Positions 9,304-19,193 of a DNA stretch of 64,000 bases are shown piece by piece; positions within the stretch are counted from its first letter, which is position 1, and every line of letters begins with the position of its first letter. The translations under genes were made by a program, and so were the position numbers. The DNA is from Candidatus Paralactobacillus gallistercoris. Lineage in GTDB: Bacteria; Bacillota; Bacilli; Lactobacillales; Lactobacillaceae. The stretch lies in the NCBI GenBank assembly GCA_018883675.1, contig JAHLFS010000051.1, positions 19,959 through 83,958 on the forward strand, written 5' to 3'. The notes beneath the pieces were generated by a model. That model saw only the letters and a program-made list of their open reading frames with translations. It did not search any database and had not been told where the DNA came from.

Positions 9304-10104
9304 TTGTTTGCATTTGAATATATGCGTAATGCTTATTTGGCTGGCACTTTTATTGCCATTACTTGTGGAATTATAGGTGTATTCGTAATCGCACGTAATA
9401 TGGCATTCTTAGCACATACCTTAGCTGAAATCGGCTTCGCAGGTGCCGCCTTTGGTCTATTTGTTGGCTTAACATCGCTTCAAGGCATGTTATTATTTAC
9501 TATTTTAAGTGCCCTATTTGTTGGTCAACTTGGCGATATTGCTAATAGTACTTCACAGCGTGAAAGTTCAATTAGTGCGGTTTCCGGTATTTTTATTGGG
9601 ATGGGCATATTATTCTTATCCTTAGCTAATAAAAATGCTAGTTCAGCTACTAATATTCTTTTTGGTAGTGTTATTGGCATTAGCATTCATGATGTAGTGC
9701 AATTAATCTGCTTATCGATTATTGTTCTTATTACTATTACATGTATTTATCGTAAATTAATCTTTGATTCATATGATCGCATTGGCGCGCGCGCTCAAGG
9801 TTTATCAAAGCACTGGTTATCATTACTATTTTTATTACTACTAGCAATTAGCGTTAGCATTTCGGCGCAAATTGTGGGTTCATTACTAGTTTTTATTTTA
9901 CTGACATTACCTTCATCAACTGCTAAATATTTAGGACGTACTGTACCGCAAATGCTAATAATTGCTGTTTTATGTGCACTAATTGGAGTATGGTTAGGTT
10001 TATACCTTGGTTATCTAACTAACTTACCAGTTACTTTCTTCATTGCTTTAATTGAATTTATTCTTTACTTTACAGCATTACTTTATTATCAACACCAACA
10101 TTAG
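9304..10104 (+). CDS. metal ABC transporter permease (ZnuB/TroC-like)
   Basis: ABC-3 family membrane protein pattern; TTG start after GGAGG; same operon. Confidence 0.9.
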   Translation: MFAFEYMRNAYLAGTFIAITCGIIGVFVIARNMAFLAHTLAEIGFAGAAFGLFVGLTSLQGMLLFTILSALFVGQLGDIANSTSQRESSISAVSGIFIGMGILFLSLANKNASSATNILFGSVIGISIHDVVQLICLSIIVLITITCIYRKLIFDSYDRIGARAQGLSKHWLSLLFLLLLAISVSISAQIVGSLLVFILLTLPSSTAKYLGRTVPQMLIIAVLCALIGVWLGLYLGYLTNLPVTFFIALIEFILYFTALLYYQHQH

Positions 10105-10114
10105 TTAGAAACTT

Positions 10115-10150
10115 AAAAAACGGATTTTGAACTTTTCAAAATCCGTTTTT
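10115..10150. terminator. terminator between metal ABC operon and surface protein
   Basis: AAAACGGATTTTGA...TCAAAATCCGTTTTT hairpin. Confidence 0.85.
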
Positions 10151-10154
10151 ATTA

Positions 10155-13100
10155 TTAATGTTTCTTATTGCGTTTCGATGTTCGTTTAATAACTAATGCT
10201 GCCAAGACAATAGCTGTCATACTAGCACCAATAGCGACCACATGCTTTGCTAATTTAGCATGCTTAGGACGTGAGCGATTAGGAACCGTGGGTTTAGTAA
10301 CTGCTGATGAAGTAGTTAGTGCCATATCATCATTTAATTGTTGTTGATGATTAAATAATGATGGTGTAGTCGTTGGGTATGCGGCTACTAATGGTGTAAC
10401 CACTTTATCAGCTTTAATTACCTGCTTATTAGTCAAATTTGTCGGGTGTAATGGTACAAAAATATCATCAGACATATCCGCATGGTTTGGCAGCCGTGTT
10501 GCAACAGGTATTTGCGTTAATTGTGATTGATGATTAGTAGTAATTATTGGCTGATCAGTAATAACTTTATCAGTTGATTCAAGCTGAGTGGTATCATCAG
10601 TTGATTCGGCTGCTTTGACAGTAACTGTAATAGTTTTATTAACTTGCACACCTTGATGATCAATCGCTTGATAAGTAATTTGGTAAACACCTGGCTGACT
10701 ATTATCCAAATTAGTAGCAATGATTTTAACAGGTAAAGCACCATCTTCAGTATCATTTGCACTAACATTAGCCAATGGATCAAAATGTTCGCCAGTTGTA
10801 ATAGTAACATGATCATGTGGCACCGTGATAGTTGGCGCATCGTTAGCTTTACCTTTAATAGTTACCGTAACTTGTTTAGTTACTTTAGCGCCATTTTTAT
10901 CAGTAGCTTGATAAATAACATGATAGATACCTGGTTGATTAACATTAACATTATTTTGTAAAACCACTACAGGCAATTTACCATCTTCAGCATCGCTTGC
11001 TGTTACGCCAACTAATGGATCGAATGCTTCACCCTGGGTTAAAGTAATATTAGTCTGTGGCACATTAATAACCGGCATATTATTAATTGCCACTTGTTTT
11101 GGTAATACTTTAACATTAACCGTCTGCGTAGTAATGGCACCGTCATGGTCCGTCACGGTATAAATCACTCGATAATTACCCACTTTATTAGTATCAACAT
11201 TAGAAGTTACTTTAATTTGAGTAGTTAAATTACCATCATCGACATCACTAGCCGTTACTCCAGTTAATGGATCAAAGGCTTCACCTTGTACTAAAGTAAT
11301 ATCAGCACTAGGAATATTAATAACAGGAGCAGTATTATTACCGATTAAGCGTAATGCACCTGATTTAGTTACTTCATAAGTAAGGTTTTTTTGATTAGGA
11401 ATTTGTAAGTCCGGTGTCGATACTATTAAACGATGCGGTTCACAATGCGTAATAATTAACTGACTACCGGCAGTAAACGGAATATCAAATGATTCCGCAT
11501 CATAATGCTGATTACCAATCAAATTCTTTTGAAAAATAATTTTACCATTGGCATCCTTAACTGTAATGGTAATAAAAGTATTCTTAATGTATACGTGCGG
11601 TGTACCCGCATTAATTTTGACATGCAAAACGTTATCATCATTACGGTAAATGACTGTCGCAACATTACCACTAAGACCATTCAAATTCCATTGATCAATC
11701 ATACTTGCTGCTTTTTGTAGTAGCGCAATATTAGCTTGTCGTTGTTGTTCATTATTTAATTTATTAATATTTGTTTGTAACCGACTAATCATTTCATAAG
11801 TGGTATTAGCCGCTAATTTTGTATAAGTATTATCGCTAAATAACTGTTGCACTTCTGTTAAGATAATTCTATTAACCGCCGTTTGCGTAATAATACCATC
11901 TTGTTTAACAAATAAATAATCCTCAGCAAAACGCCAACCATTATGGTTAATCATAAAAGTATAGACACCGTTATTTAAAGTACCTAAATCAAGTTCAGTC
12001 CCATTAACCACAACTGTTTTAACGATACGGTTACCATCCATAATATTAATAGTTGCTCCCATTAATTGCTCAGCGTTCGTAATGTGTAGAATCACGTGGC
12101 TTTGTAAGCCTAAGGCTGCTAATTGTTCATTAGTAATTAATGATAACTGTGATTTAAGATCAGCATTATCCCAACCTAATTGTTGTAAAACTTCAGCAAT
12201 TTTATCAGCTGGAACAACTTGGGTAATCATCCCCACTGCTTGCTTATGTGCATTTAAAATATTAGCAGTAATTACGGGATCAACATAAATACCAATAGCC
12301 TTAAAATACGGAGTAATATCAATATTATATTCATTAGCAAAAACAATTGCCCATACACTGCCAAAATCACGTGCTAATTTATGATAACCGGCATTAGCTA
12401 ATTGCCGATGGTATTCATTAAATTTAATAAATCCAGAAGTACCCTTAAAATCAACTAAATTCATTAACATTAATAATTTTTGATTATACTGTTTAATCTC
12501 ATCAAAAGTTAGATGTTCATTGACTAATTTATTAAACAAATCATTAATTATCTGCTCTTTTTTACCACCGAATAACCAACTGTTATCAACAAAATCATCA
12601 AGATACTGTTCTTGATATAAAGTGCCATAAATATTATTAAAAACATCGACAATGTCGATCCCATCAGTTGGTATTTCATAACCATGTCCGATTTCATGAA
12701 TTGGTAACCAGTTAATTGTTAAGTAACTACTGATACTATGACCGTTTTGAGCCGTCCAATTATTACTATAATAAGCAGAGCCCGCACCATGTGCATCAGC
12801 TTTAACAAAATAACGGCCCAAAATAGGATGGTTTAAATCAGTATTAGTCGGCAAACCCGTTAGTTGATTGAATAATGCAAATACTTGTTCATCATACTCA
12901 CGTAATAATTTATAAAGATCAGTATTTTTAATTAATTCAATATCTAAAAGCGGCACTAAAAACTGAATATTATTAGCTCGTAATAAAGCAAATTGTGCTT
13001 TCGTATTATCCCATTCGGTTACAAAATCATGTTGATTATCATTAATGGTAAAAGTTGGCATTTTTTTAGCACTACCATTAATAATTTCGTATTCAATTCT

Positions 13101-14807
13101 TGGCACTTCGCCATTTTGAGTACCAATTGGCGTATCAATAAACAAAGCTAAGTCATGTTTGGCAGTAATTTCAAGCCAGTTATGCCCGATTTTATAGCTT
13201 GCTTCTTTGGCCGAATCATCGCCTAGTAAACGCAAAAGGACTTCTTTATTGTAATTACCATTAGCCTGATGAATGCGGATCGTTGCACCTTGTTGCAAAA
13301 TAATTCCCAATGATTGCCGATCATGATAAGTACCCATATTCCGATTTTCATTAGTTACTTGCGTAATAACATCCGCCGGTAATACGAAAATATCTTGAGA
13401 CACTAGTTTATTATTTTCAATTTCACCGCCAGTATGTGCCATTAATTGTCGGGCCCGATCAAGTGCTTGTTGTAATTGTTGCCGTTGGAAACTAGTCAAA
13501 TTGTTAGAATTATTAATGGCATTTTGAATATTAGTAATTGTGCCCTCAGAAACACCGAAAGCTAATTTTTGATATTGATCATCCGCAAACAAATGTTGCA
13601 CTTGATCGGTTAAGTAGACCACATCTGTAACATCCGTTAACTGTGTACCATTAATTTGATAACTAAATGTTTTAATTTCATCATTTTTAGTTAATCGTAA
13701 ACTATCTTTATTTACTAATAAACGAAATGGTTCATTATGTAAAATAGTTAATAAATCACCATCGGCTAATATAAAACTTTTTTCAAAGTTATAAGTTTGA
13801 TTACCAATTAATTCTTGTTGATAAATTAAATTGCCATTTTTATCTTTAATGGTAATTGTGGCATAACCACGACCTTCATAGTAAGCATGCGGGCGCCCAT
13901 GCACACTAATAAACAATTTGCCACTGCCATCATTAAAATAACGAATCGTCCCAAACACACGATTACCTAAGCCGCTTAATTGCCATTCGTCTAGATAATT
14001 TTGCGCCTGAGTTAATAATTTTAATTCTGTATCCTTTTGCAAACCGGCAGCAGATTGTTCAATTTGTTTGCGTAATTTGTCTAATTCGCTTTGCGTAACA
14101 TGATCAGCTAATTTAGTAAAATTACTACCATCAACAAATAAATTTAACACTGCATTATTAATAGCAAACGTTGGTTGTTGATTTGCTTGTGATGCCGTTG
14201 ATTCCTGCGCAATTGCCTGTGAAGCATAACTAGTAGCATTACTAGTTTGACTAGCCATTGATGCTGTTGAATTAGCAGTTGAACTAGCAGGTGTATTGGT
14301 TACCATAGAAGACGCAGTACTAGTAGCTTGTAACTGCGAATGAACATTATTAGTATTATTTGCTTGTGATGACGCACTATCAGCAGAAACTTGTTGGCTT
14401 GTCACAGCACTAGTGGCCGATGCTGCCGTAACTATTTCTTGACTACTTGGTAATTGTTGTGAAGTAGCTTCACTAGTTACTGTTTGTTCATTAACTTTTT
14501 CACTAGTAAAATGATTGTCTTGTGAAGCAGCACTAGTTTGCGTGGTTGTAGTTGAGGAGGCCTTATTATTTGCATTGGTCGTTAAGGCAACCGCACTAAG
14601 TTGATGATGCGGCGTTTGCTCCATTTTTAAATGAGCATGTTCCCGACGATCATCTTCTTCAGCAGCTTTAACCTTTTGCGTATCCGTCGATACTCCTAAA
14701 ACAGCTACTCCTAAAAGAGTAGATCCAATTGAAGTTACCCATTTTTTCTTGGCCTTGTATAACTTAGTTTTATCTTGTTTTTCACCTAAGTATGTTTTTT
14801 GCTTCAT
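10155..14807 (-). CDS. large surface protein with M60-like (enhancin/mucinase) metallopeptidase domain, duplicated putative mucin/carbohydrate-binding modules, three Ig-like (DUF5011-type) repeats
   Basis: KxYKxxKxW-type signal (KLYKAKKKWVTSIGSTLLG); Ser/Thr-rich segment; HEIGHGYE zinc-protease motif; three repeats [APVINIP/MPVINVP/APTITVP...GEAFDPL.GVTASD..DG...]; C-terminal TM plus basic tail. Confidence 0.88.
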   Translation of the reverse strand: MKQKTYLGEKQDKTKLYKAKKKWVTSIGSTLLGVAVLGVSTDTQKVKAAEEDDRREHAHLKMEQTPHHQLSAVALTTNANNKASSTTTTQTSAASQDNHFTSEKVNEQTVTSEATSQQLPSSQEIVTAASATSAVTSQQVSADSASSQANNTNNVHSQLQATSTASSMVTNTPASSTANSTASMASQTSNATSYASQAIAQESTASQANQQPTFAINNAVLNLFVDGSNFTKLADHVTQSELDKLRKQIEQSAAGLQKDTELKLLTQAQNYLDEWQLSGLGNRVFGTIRYFNDGSGKLFISVHGRPHAYYEGRGYATITIKDKNGNLIYQQELIGNQTYNFEKSFILADGDLLTILHNEPFRLLVNKDSLRLTKNDEIKTFSYQINGTQLTDVTDVVYLTDQVQHLFADDQYQKLAFGVSEGTITNIQNAINNSNNLTSFQRQQLQQALDRARQLMAHTGGEIENNKLVSQDIFVLPADVITQVTNENRNMGTYHDRQSLGIILQQGATIRIHQANGNYNKEVLLRLLGDDSAKEASYKIGHNWLEITAKHDLALFIDTPIGTQNGEVPRIEYEIINGSAKKMPTFTINDNQHDFVTEWDNTKAQFALLRANNIQFLVPLLDIELIKNTDLYKLLREYDEQVFALFNQLTGLPTNTDLNHPILGRYFVKADAHGAGSAYYSNNWTAQNGHSISSYLTINWLPIHEIGHGYEIPTDGIDIVDVFNNIYGTLYQEQYLDDFVDNSWLFGGKKEQIINDLFNKLVNEHLTFDEIKQYNQKLLMLMNLVDFKGTSGFIKFNEYHRQLANAGYHKLARDFGSVWAIVFANEYNIDITPYFKAIGIYVDPVITANILNAHKQAVGMITQVVPADKIAEVLQQLGWDNADLKSQLSLITNEQLAALGLQSHVILHITNAEQLMGATINIMDGNRIVKTVVVNGTELDLGTLNNGVYTFMINHNGWRFAEDYLFVKQDGIITQTAVNRIILTEVQQLFSDNTYTKLAANTTYEMISRLQTNINKLNNEQQRQANIALLQKAASMIDQWNLNGLSGNVATVIYRNDDNVLHVKINAGTPHVYIKNTFITITVKDANGKIIFQKNLIGNQHYDAESFDIPFTAGSQLIITHCEPHRLIVSTPDLQIPNQKNLTYEVTKSGALRLIGNNTAPVINIPSADITLVQGEAFDPLTGVTASDVDDGNLTTQIKVTSNVDTNKVGNYRVIYTVTDHDGAITTQTVNVKVLPKQVAINNMPVINVPQTNITLTQGEAFDPLVGVTASDAEDGKLPVVVLQNNVNVNQPGIYHVIYQATDKNGAKVTKQVTVTIKGKANDAPTITVPHDHVTITTGEHFDPLANVSANDTEDGALPVKIIATNLDNSQPGVYQITYQAIDHQGVQVNKTITVTVKAAESTDDTTQLESTDKVITDQPIITTNHQSQLTQIPVATRLPNHADMSDDIFVPLHPTNLTNKQVIKADKVVTPLVAAYPTTTPSLFNHQQQLNDDMALTTSSAVTKPTVPNRSRPKHAKLAKHVVAIGASMTAIVLAALVIKRTSKRNKKH
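10600..11345 (-). repeat. three tandem ~80-aa Ig-like repeats in the surface protein
   Basis: APVINIPSADITLVQGEAFDPLTGVTASDVDDG / MPVINVPQTNITLTQGEAFDPLVGVTASDAEDG / APTITVPHDHVTITTGEHFDPLANVSANDTEDG. Confidence 0.9.
12675..12698 (-). other. HExxH zinc-binding motif (HEIGHGYE) of the M60-like domain
   Basis: CATGAAATCGGACATGGTTATGAA on minus strand. Confidence 0.85.
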
Positions 14808-14945
14808 AATAATTAAATGCTTGCAAAACTTATTAAAATGTTTTGCCCTTTCCGTTGATTACTTAGCGTCATTATATCAAAAAAAGGATCTTAATTAGGT
14901 CTTTTTAAGATTTGTTGCTTTTTTCTTCGTTATTTACCAATAACA

Positions 14946-14975
14946 TAAAAAAGATTGACTATTGTAGTCAATCTT
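14946..14975 (-). terminator. terminator downstream of yaaL
   Basis: AAGATTGACTA...TAGTCAATCTT stem then T6 on minus strand. Confidence 0.85.
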
Positions 14976-14989
14976 CATTCATAGTTTAT

Positions 14990-15253
14990 TTACTTTTTAG
15001 CATAACGCATGGCATCAATAATTTTTGCGCCATTAATATGACGTAAGCGAGCCTGATGATATAAATAATTAAACTTTGCTTTAGCCAAGCGTGTATTAAA
15101 AAGCGTTGCCTTATCAGGATCAGTCATTGCATTTTGCTTTTGCTGCTTAACTTGCCAAGCATCACGCGCTTGATAAATTTGACGTAATAATTTTAAATCG
15201 GCTTTTTCACGAATATTTAATTTATTACGACGACGATGTAACCACTTAAACAT
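14990..15253 (-). CDS. yaaL: YaaL-like small protein (DUF2508)
   Basis: Small basic protein directly downstream of recR. Confidence 0.65.
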   Translation of the reverse strand: MFKWLHRRRNKLNIREKADLKLLRQIYQARDAWQVKQQKQNAMTDPDKATLFNTRLAKAKFNYLYHQARLRHINGAKIIDAMRYAKK

Positions 15254-15268
15254 GACTAAAACTTCCTT

Positions 15269-15865
15269 TTACAATTCCGTGCGCCCTTCAACGGCCTTCA
15301 AAAGTGTCATTTCATCGGCATATTCAATGTCAGCACCGACTGCCAAACCATGCGCAATGCGCGTTACTTTAATACCAGCTGGCTTTAATAAACGAGCTAA
15401 GTACATTGCGGTTGCCTCGCCTTCAGGAGTAGCATTAGTCGCAACAATTACTTCCTTAGCACTACCTTGTTGTAATCGTTTAATTAAACTAGCAATATTA
15501 ATATCATCTGGTCCTTTGTCTTCAATTGGTGACAATACTCCATGTAGAACATGATATAAGCCATGATAATTATTCATTTTTTCCATGGCCATAATATCTT
15601 TAGGCTGTTCCACAACTAAAATTGTGCTCTGATCACGAGTTTTATCTCGACAAATTATGCACGGATCTTCATCGGTAATATTACCACAAATACTACAATA
15701 ATGAAGATCACGTTTAGCAGCAACTAAATTTTGAGCAAAATCATTAACATCCTTAGCATCCATGCCGATAGTATGAAATGCTAAACGAACGGCTGTTTTA
15801 TTACCAATTCCTGGTAATTTCATATAACTTTCAATTAATTTAGCAATTGGTTCTGGATATTGCAT
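15269..15865 (-). CDS. recR: recombination protein RecR
   Basis: [32 protein letters not shown]4 zinc motif; Toprim. Confidence 0.97.
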   Translation of the reverse strand: MQYPEPIAKLIESYMKLPGIGNKTAVRLAFHTIGMDAKDVNDFAQNLVAAKRDLHYCSICGNITDEDPCIICRDKTRDQSTILVVEQPKDIMAMEKMNNYHGLYHVLHGVLSPIEDKGPDDINIASLIKRLQQGSAKEVIVATNATPEGEATAMYLARLLKPAGIKVTRIAHGLAVGADIEYADEMTLLKAVEGRTEL

Positions 15866-15886
15866 CGCATACCTCCAATTAAAAAA

Positions 15887-16195
15887 TTAACGTGATAAAC
15901 CGCGCGCATATTTACCTAATTTACTTTGGGTTGCTTGATCAATTTGCGTCATCGCATCATTAACAGCCTGAATAACTAAATCTTGTAACATATCAGGATC
16001 ATCAGGATCAATAGCAGCGGCTTTGATAGCTATATCTTTCATCTTTTTATCACCAGTAAAAACAACAGTTACCATTTCATCAGCTGCTTTACCAGTAAAT
16101 TCTGTTTTATTTAATTCATCTTGTGTTTGCGACATTTGCTTTTGTAATTTTTGCATTTGTCGCATCATATTTTGCATATTTCCCATACCACGCAT
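15887..16195 (-). CDS. ybaB: YbaB/EbfC nucleoid-associated protein
   Basis: [21 protein letters not shown]; dnaX-ybaB-recR order. Confidence 0.95.
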   Translation of the reverse strand: MRGMGNMQNMMRQMQKLQKQMSQTQDELNKTEFTGKAADEMVTVVFTGDKKMKDIAIKAAAIDPDDPDMLQDLVIQAVNDAMTQIDQATQSKLGKYARGLSR

Positions 16196-16215
16196 AGTTA
16201 TTAGCTCCTTTAATA

Positions 16216-17877
16216 TTAATTATTTTCAATTTGAACAGCGTCACCAAACAATTCTTTGGCCTTAGTTACCAATGACGAGGCACTGCTAGCCGGTGCCGTT
16301 GGCGTTTTATGGGTTTGATGACGTTGTAAATAATCACTACGTAATGATTGCCAATTACCTTCTGTCATAAAGATAATTTGTAAATCTTGATGCAGCAACT
16401 TCTGCAAAGCTTGGTGCAAAGCATCACGCAAAGTTGCATTTTGTTGAGCTTGTTGCACATAAATTTGCATCTGCGTTGCAAAAGCAATAATAACACTATT
16501 AGCAGAGGCAGCAACTACTTTACCTTGTTCAAGTAACGAACGCTGTAATGAAGTCAGCATTGACATTGCGTCAGGCCAAACATCAAGAATACGCGCCTTA
16601 TCTTGCTTCGTAGCATTTGCCAAGACTGGTTCCACCGTAGCAGCATTAATATGTGTTTTAAATAATGGCTTATTATTTTTAGGTAGGGATTGGTGCGCAA
16701 CCGTTCCTGCTGAATGTGTTTGTAACGCATTTAATTGTGTGCTTAGTTCATTAATACGCATTTGCAACTGTTGCACTTGATCATCTGTACCTGATTGAAC
16801 TTGAGTCAAACGAATCGTTAATACTTCCAAATAAATATCCGGATGATTAGTAAAACGTAATTGTTGTTGGGTTTCATTCAAAACGCTAATCATCTGATAT
16901 AATTGGGCAGTTTCAAACTGCGTACTTAAATCTTTAAAATCATCACTAAGTAATGACAATTCAAACGATGATATCATCGTTGGTGCTTGCTGATATAATA
17001 ATAAATCGCGTACATATTCAATGATATCTTCAATAAAGCGTTGGGCATCTTTACCTTCTGCTAAAATTTTTTGTACTAACGTTAAAGCTTCGGCACTAGC
17101 ATGCTGCTGAATAGCTTTCATATATTGAGTTAATAATGTTTGCGTTAAGCCCCCAGTTACATTAAGAACATTATCAACCGTAACATGATTATCACTAAAC
17201 GATAGCACTTGATCTAAGATACTCAAAGCATCACGCATACCGCCATCAGCCGTTTTAGCAATAATTTTAAGCGCATCTTCATCAAAAGCAATTTGTTTTT
17301 GTTGTAAAATATAAGTCATTCTTGCATAGATTGCTTCTGGAGGAATCCGCCGAAAATCAAAACGTTGGGTTCGTGAAATAATCGTTGCTGGAATCTTATG
17401 CGGTTCAGTTGTTGCCAAAATAAATACCACATTAGCCGGTGGTTCTTCTAAAGTTTTTAATAATGCATTAAAAGCACCCGTTGAAAGCATATGCACTTCA
17501 TCAATAATATAAACCTTATAATCAGCTTGAGTAGGTGCATATTTCACTTTATCACGAATATCACGAATTTCATCAACGCCATTATTAGAAGCAGCATCAA
17601 TTTCAATAACATCATTTAAAGTACCAGCCGTGATGGCCTTACATGTTTCACATTGATTGCACGGTTCACCATCTTGCAAATGATGACAATTTAACGCTTT
17701 AGCCAGAATTTTAGCTGCTGAAGTTTTCCCTGTTCCCCGTGGGCCAGTAAATAAGTAAGCATGGCTAGTTTGATGAGTAATAAGCGCATTCTTCAACGTT
17801 TGTGTAATAGTTTCTTGACCAACGATTTCATCAAATCGTTGCGGACGCCAAACCCGGTATAACGCTTGATATGCCAT
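16216..17877 (-). CDS. dnaX: DNA polymerase III subunit gamma/tau
   Basis: [44 protein letters not shown]. Confidence 0.97.
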   Translation of the reverse strand: MAYQALYRVWRPQRFDEIVGQETITQTLKNALITHQTSHAYLFTGPRGTGKTSAAKILAKALNCHHLQDGEPCNQCETCKAITAGTLNDVIEIDAASNNGVDEIRDIRDKVKYAPTQADYKVYIIDEVHMLSTGAFNALLKTLEEPPANVVFILATTEPHKIPATIISRTQRFDFRRIPPEAIYARMTYILQQKQIAFDEDALKIIAKTADGGMRDALSILDQVLSFSDNHVTVDNVLNVTGGLTQTLLTQYMKAIQQHASAEALTLVQKILAEGKDAQRFIEDIIEYVRDLLLYQQAPTMISSFELSLLSDDFKDLSTQFETAQLYQMISVLNETQQQLRFTNHPDIYLEVLTIRLTQVQSGTDDQVQQLQMRINELSTQLNALQTHSAGTVAHQSLPKNNKPLFKTHINAATVEPVLANATKQDKARILDVWPDAMSMLTSLQRSLLEQGKVVAASANSVIIAFATQMQIYVQQAQQNATLRDALHQALQKLLHQDLQIIFMTEGNWQSLRSDYLQRHQTHKTPTAPASSASSLVTKAKELFGDAVQIENN

Positions 17878-17904
17878 TAATAACTGCTCCTTTCTAATTA
17901 TTTT

Positions 17905-17941
17905 AAGAAAGCCGATCCAAGCAACCTTGAATCGGCTTTTT
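17905..17941 (-). terminator. hairpin/terminator downstream of SRP RNA
   Basis: AAGCCGATTCAAGGTTGCTTGGATCGGCTT. Confidence 0.6.
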
Positions 17942-17960
17942 AATTGATTTTAAAATAAAA

Positions 17961-18045
17961 ACTTAAGACACATGAAATAACTAACTTAGTGCTGCTTCCT
18001 TCCGGACCTGACACGATTCATCAGCATTTCATTGTCTTAAGTACC
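17961..18045 (-). ncRNA. ffs: signal recognition particle RNA (small bacterial 4.5S type)
   Basis: Minus strand GTGTCAGGTCCGGAAGGAAGCAGCACTAAG apical domain, closed by ACTTAAGACA/TGTCTTAAGT. Confidence 0.93.
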
Positions 18046-18090
18046 TTACGGCAATAACTATAATACATGAAAAAATTAAAAATTACAAGT

Positions 18091-18588
18091 TTACTTTTGG
18101 TGCTTACGTTGTTTACGCTGCTTACGAATTTCCTTAAAAAAGTCATGTAATAACTGTGCCGCTTCAGTTTGGCGAATGCCACTAACCACCTTAGCCTGAT
18201 GATTAAAGCGTTGATCAGTTAACAAATTCATTAAAGTACCTGCCGTTCCTGCTTTAGGATCAGGGGCGCCGTAATAAACTTCAGCAATACGACTATTAAT
18301 AATCGCACCGGCACACATTGGACACGGTTCAAGAGTAACAAATAATTGAGCATCCGGTAAACGCCAACTATGCATATACTCACAAGCTTCAGTAATAGCG
18401 AGCATCTCAGCATGTAAAGTAGCATCTTGCCCGTGTTCGCGCAAATTATGACCACGACCAATAATTTGACCATGACAAACTACAACTGCACCAATCGGTA
18501 CTTCGCCAATTGCAAAAGCACTTTGCGCTTCAAACAATGCTTCTTGCATATAATTATCAATTTGTAACGGTGTCAAATCACTCATCAT
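18091..18588 (-). CDS. tadA: tRNA adenosine(34) deaminase
   Basis: LHAEMLAI and LEPCPMCAGAI deaminase motifs. Confidence 0.95.
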   Translation of the reverse strand: MMSDLTPLQIDNYMQEALFEAQSAFAIGEVPIGAVVVCHGQIIGRGHNLREHGQDATLHAEMLAITEACEYMHSWRLPDAQLFVTLEPCPMCAGAIINSRIAEVYYGAPDPKAGTAGTLMNLLTDQRFNHQAKVVSGIRQTEAAQLLHDFFKEIRKQRKQRKHQK

Positions 18589-18596
18589 TATTTCAC

Positions 18597-19193
18597 CTAA
18601 TTACGTTGGCTAGATAAAATATAGTAACCTTTATCACGTTTTAAGATTGTAGCATTACCAAACGTTGTCATCATTAGTTTTTTAGCGCTAGGAGCGCCTT
18701 GCTTTTTTTGAATAACAGCTAGTAAACGCCCATTAGGTAATAGATGATCATATGCTTGGGTTAAAATCTGATCGACCACTTGTTTTCCGGCACGAATGGG
18801 CGGATTAGTAATAACACCAGCAAATTTACCACTAACATTTTGATAAATATCTGACGCGAAAATATCAACATTGTGTAAATGATTTAATTCAGCATTGTGC
18901 TTAGCAAGTGCTAAAGCTCGTTCATTAACATCAACCATTGTTACATGTCGCGGTAAAGTAGCAGCTAGTGATAAGCCAATCGGACCATAGCCACAGCCCA
19001 TATCTAACAAAGGACCAGCCGGAAACATCTCATTAGTAATTGCAGCAATTAAAACGCGACTACCATAATCAACTGTATGCTTTGAAAATACACCATTATC
19101 GGTCATAAAGCGCATATTAAGACCACGCAAGGTAAATGACCATGTTTGTTCATCGTGAGCAACATCTGGTTGTTTTGAAAAATAATAACTCAT
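18597..19193 (-). CDS. class I SAM-dependent methyltransferase (RsmC-like)
   Basis: LLDMGCGYGPIGL; NPPIRAGK motif. Confidence 0.9.
   Translation of the reverse strand: MSYYFSKQPDVAHDEQTWSFTLRGLNMRFMTDNGVFSKHTVDYGSRVLIAAITNEMFPAGPLLDMGCGYGPIGLSLAATLPRHVTMVDVNERALALAKHNAELNHLHNVDIFASDIYQNVSGKFAGVITNPPIRAGKQVVDQILTQAYDHLLPNGRLLAVIQKKQGAPSAKKLMMTTFGNATILKRDKGYYILSSQRN

Noticed and set aside
10544-10840. 98-aa ORF inside the M60 surface protein (and 11505-11720, 12082-12288)
   Set aside because: Alternative-frame ORFs within a strongly supported long CDS; no SD or family.
15252-15554. Plus-strand 100-aa ORF antisense to recR, and similar antisense ORFs (e.g. 20559-20759, 24156-24446, 38360-38596, 41244-41480, 56660-56977, 57890-58267)
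   Set aside because: Antisense to confident conserved genes with no independent signals.
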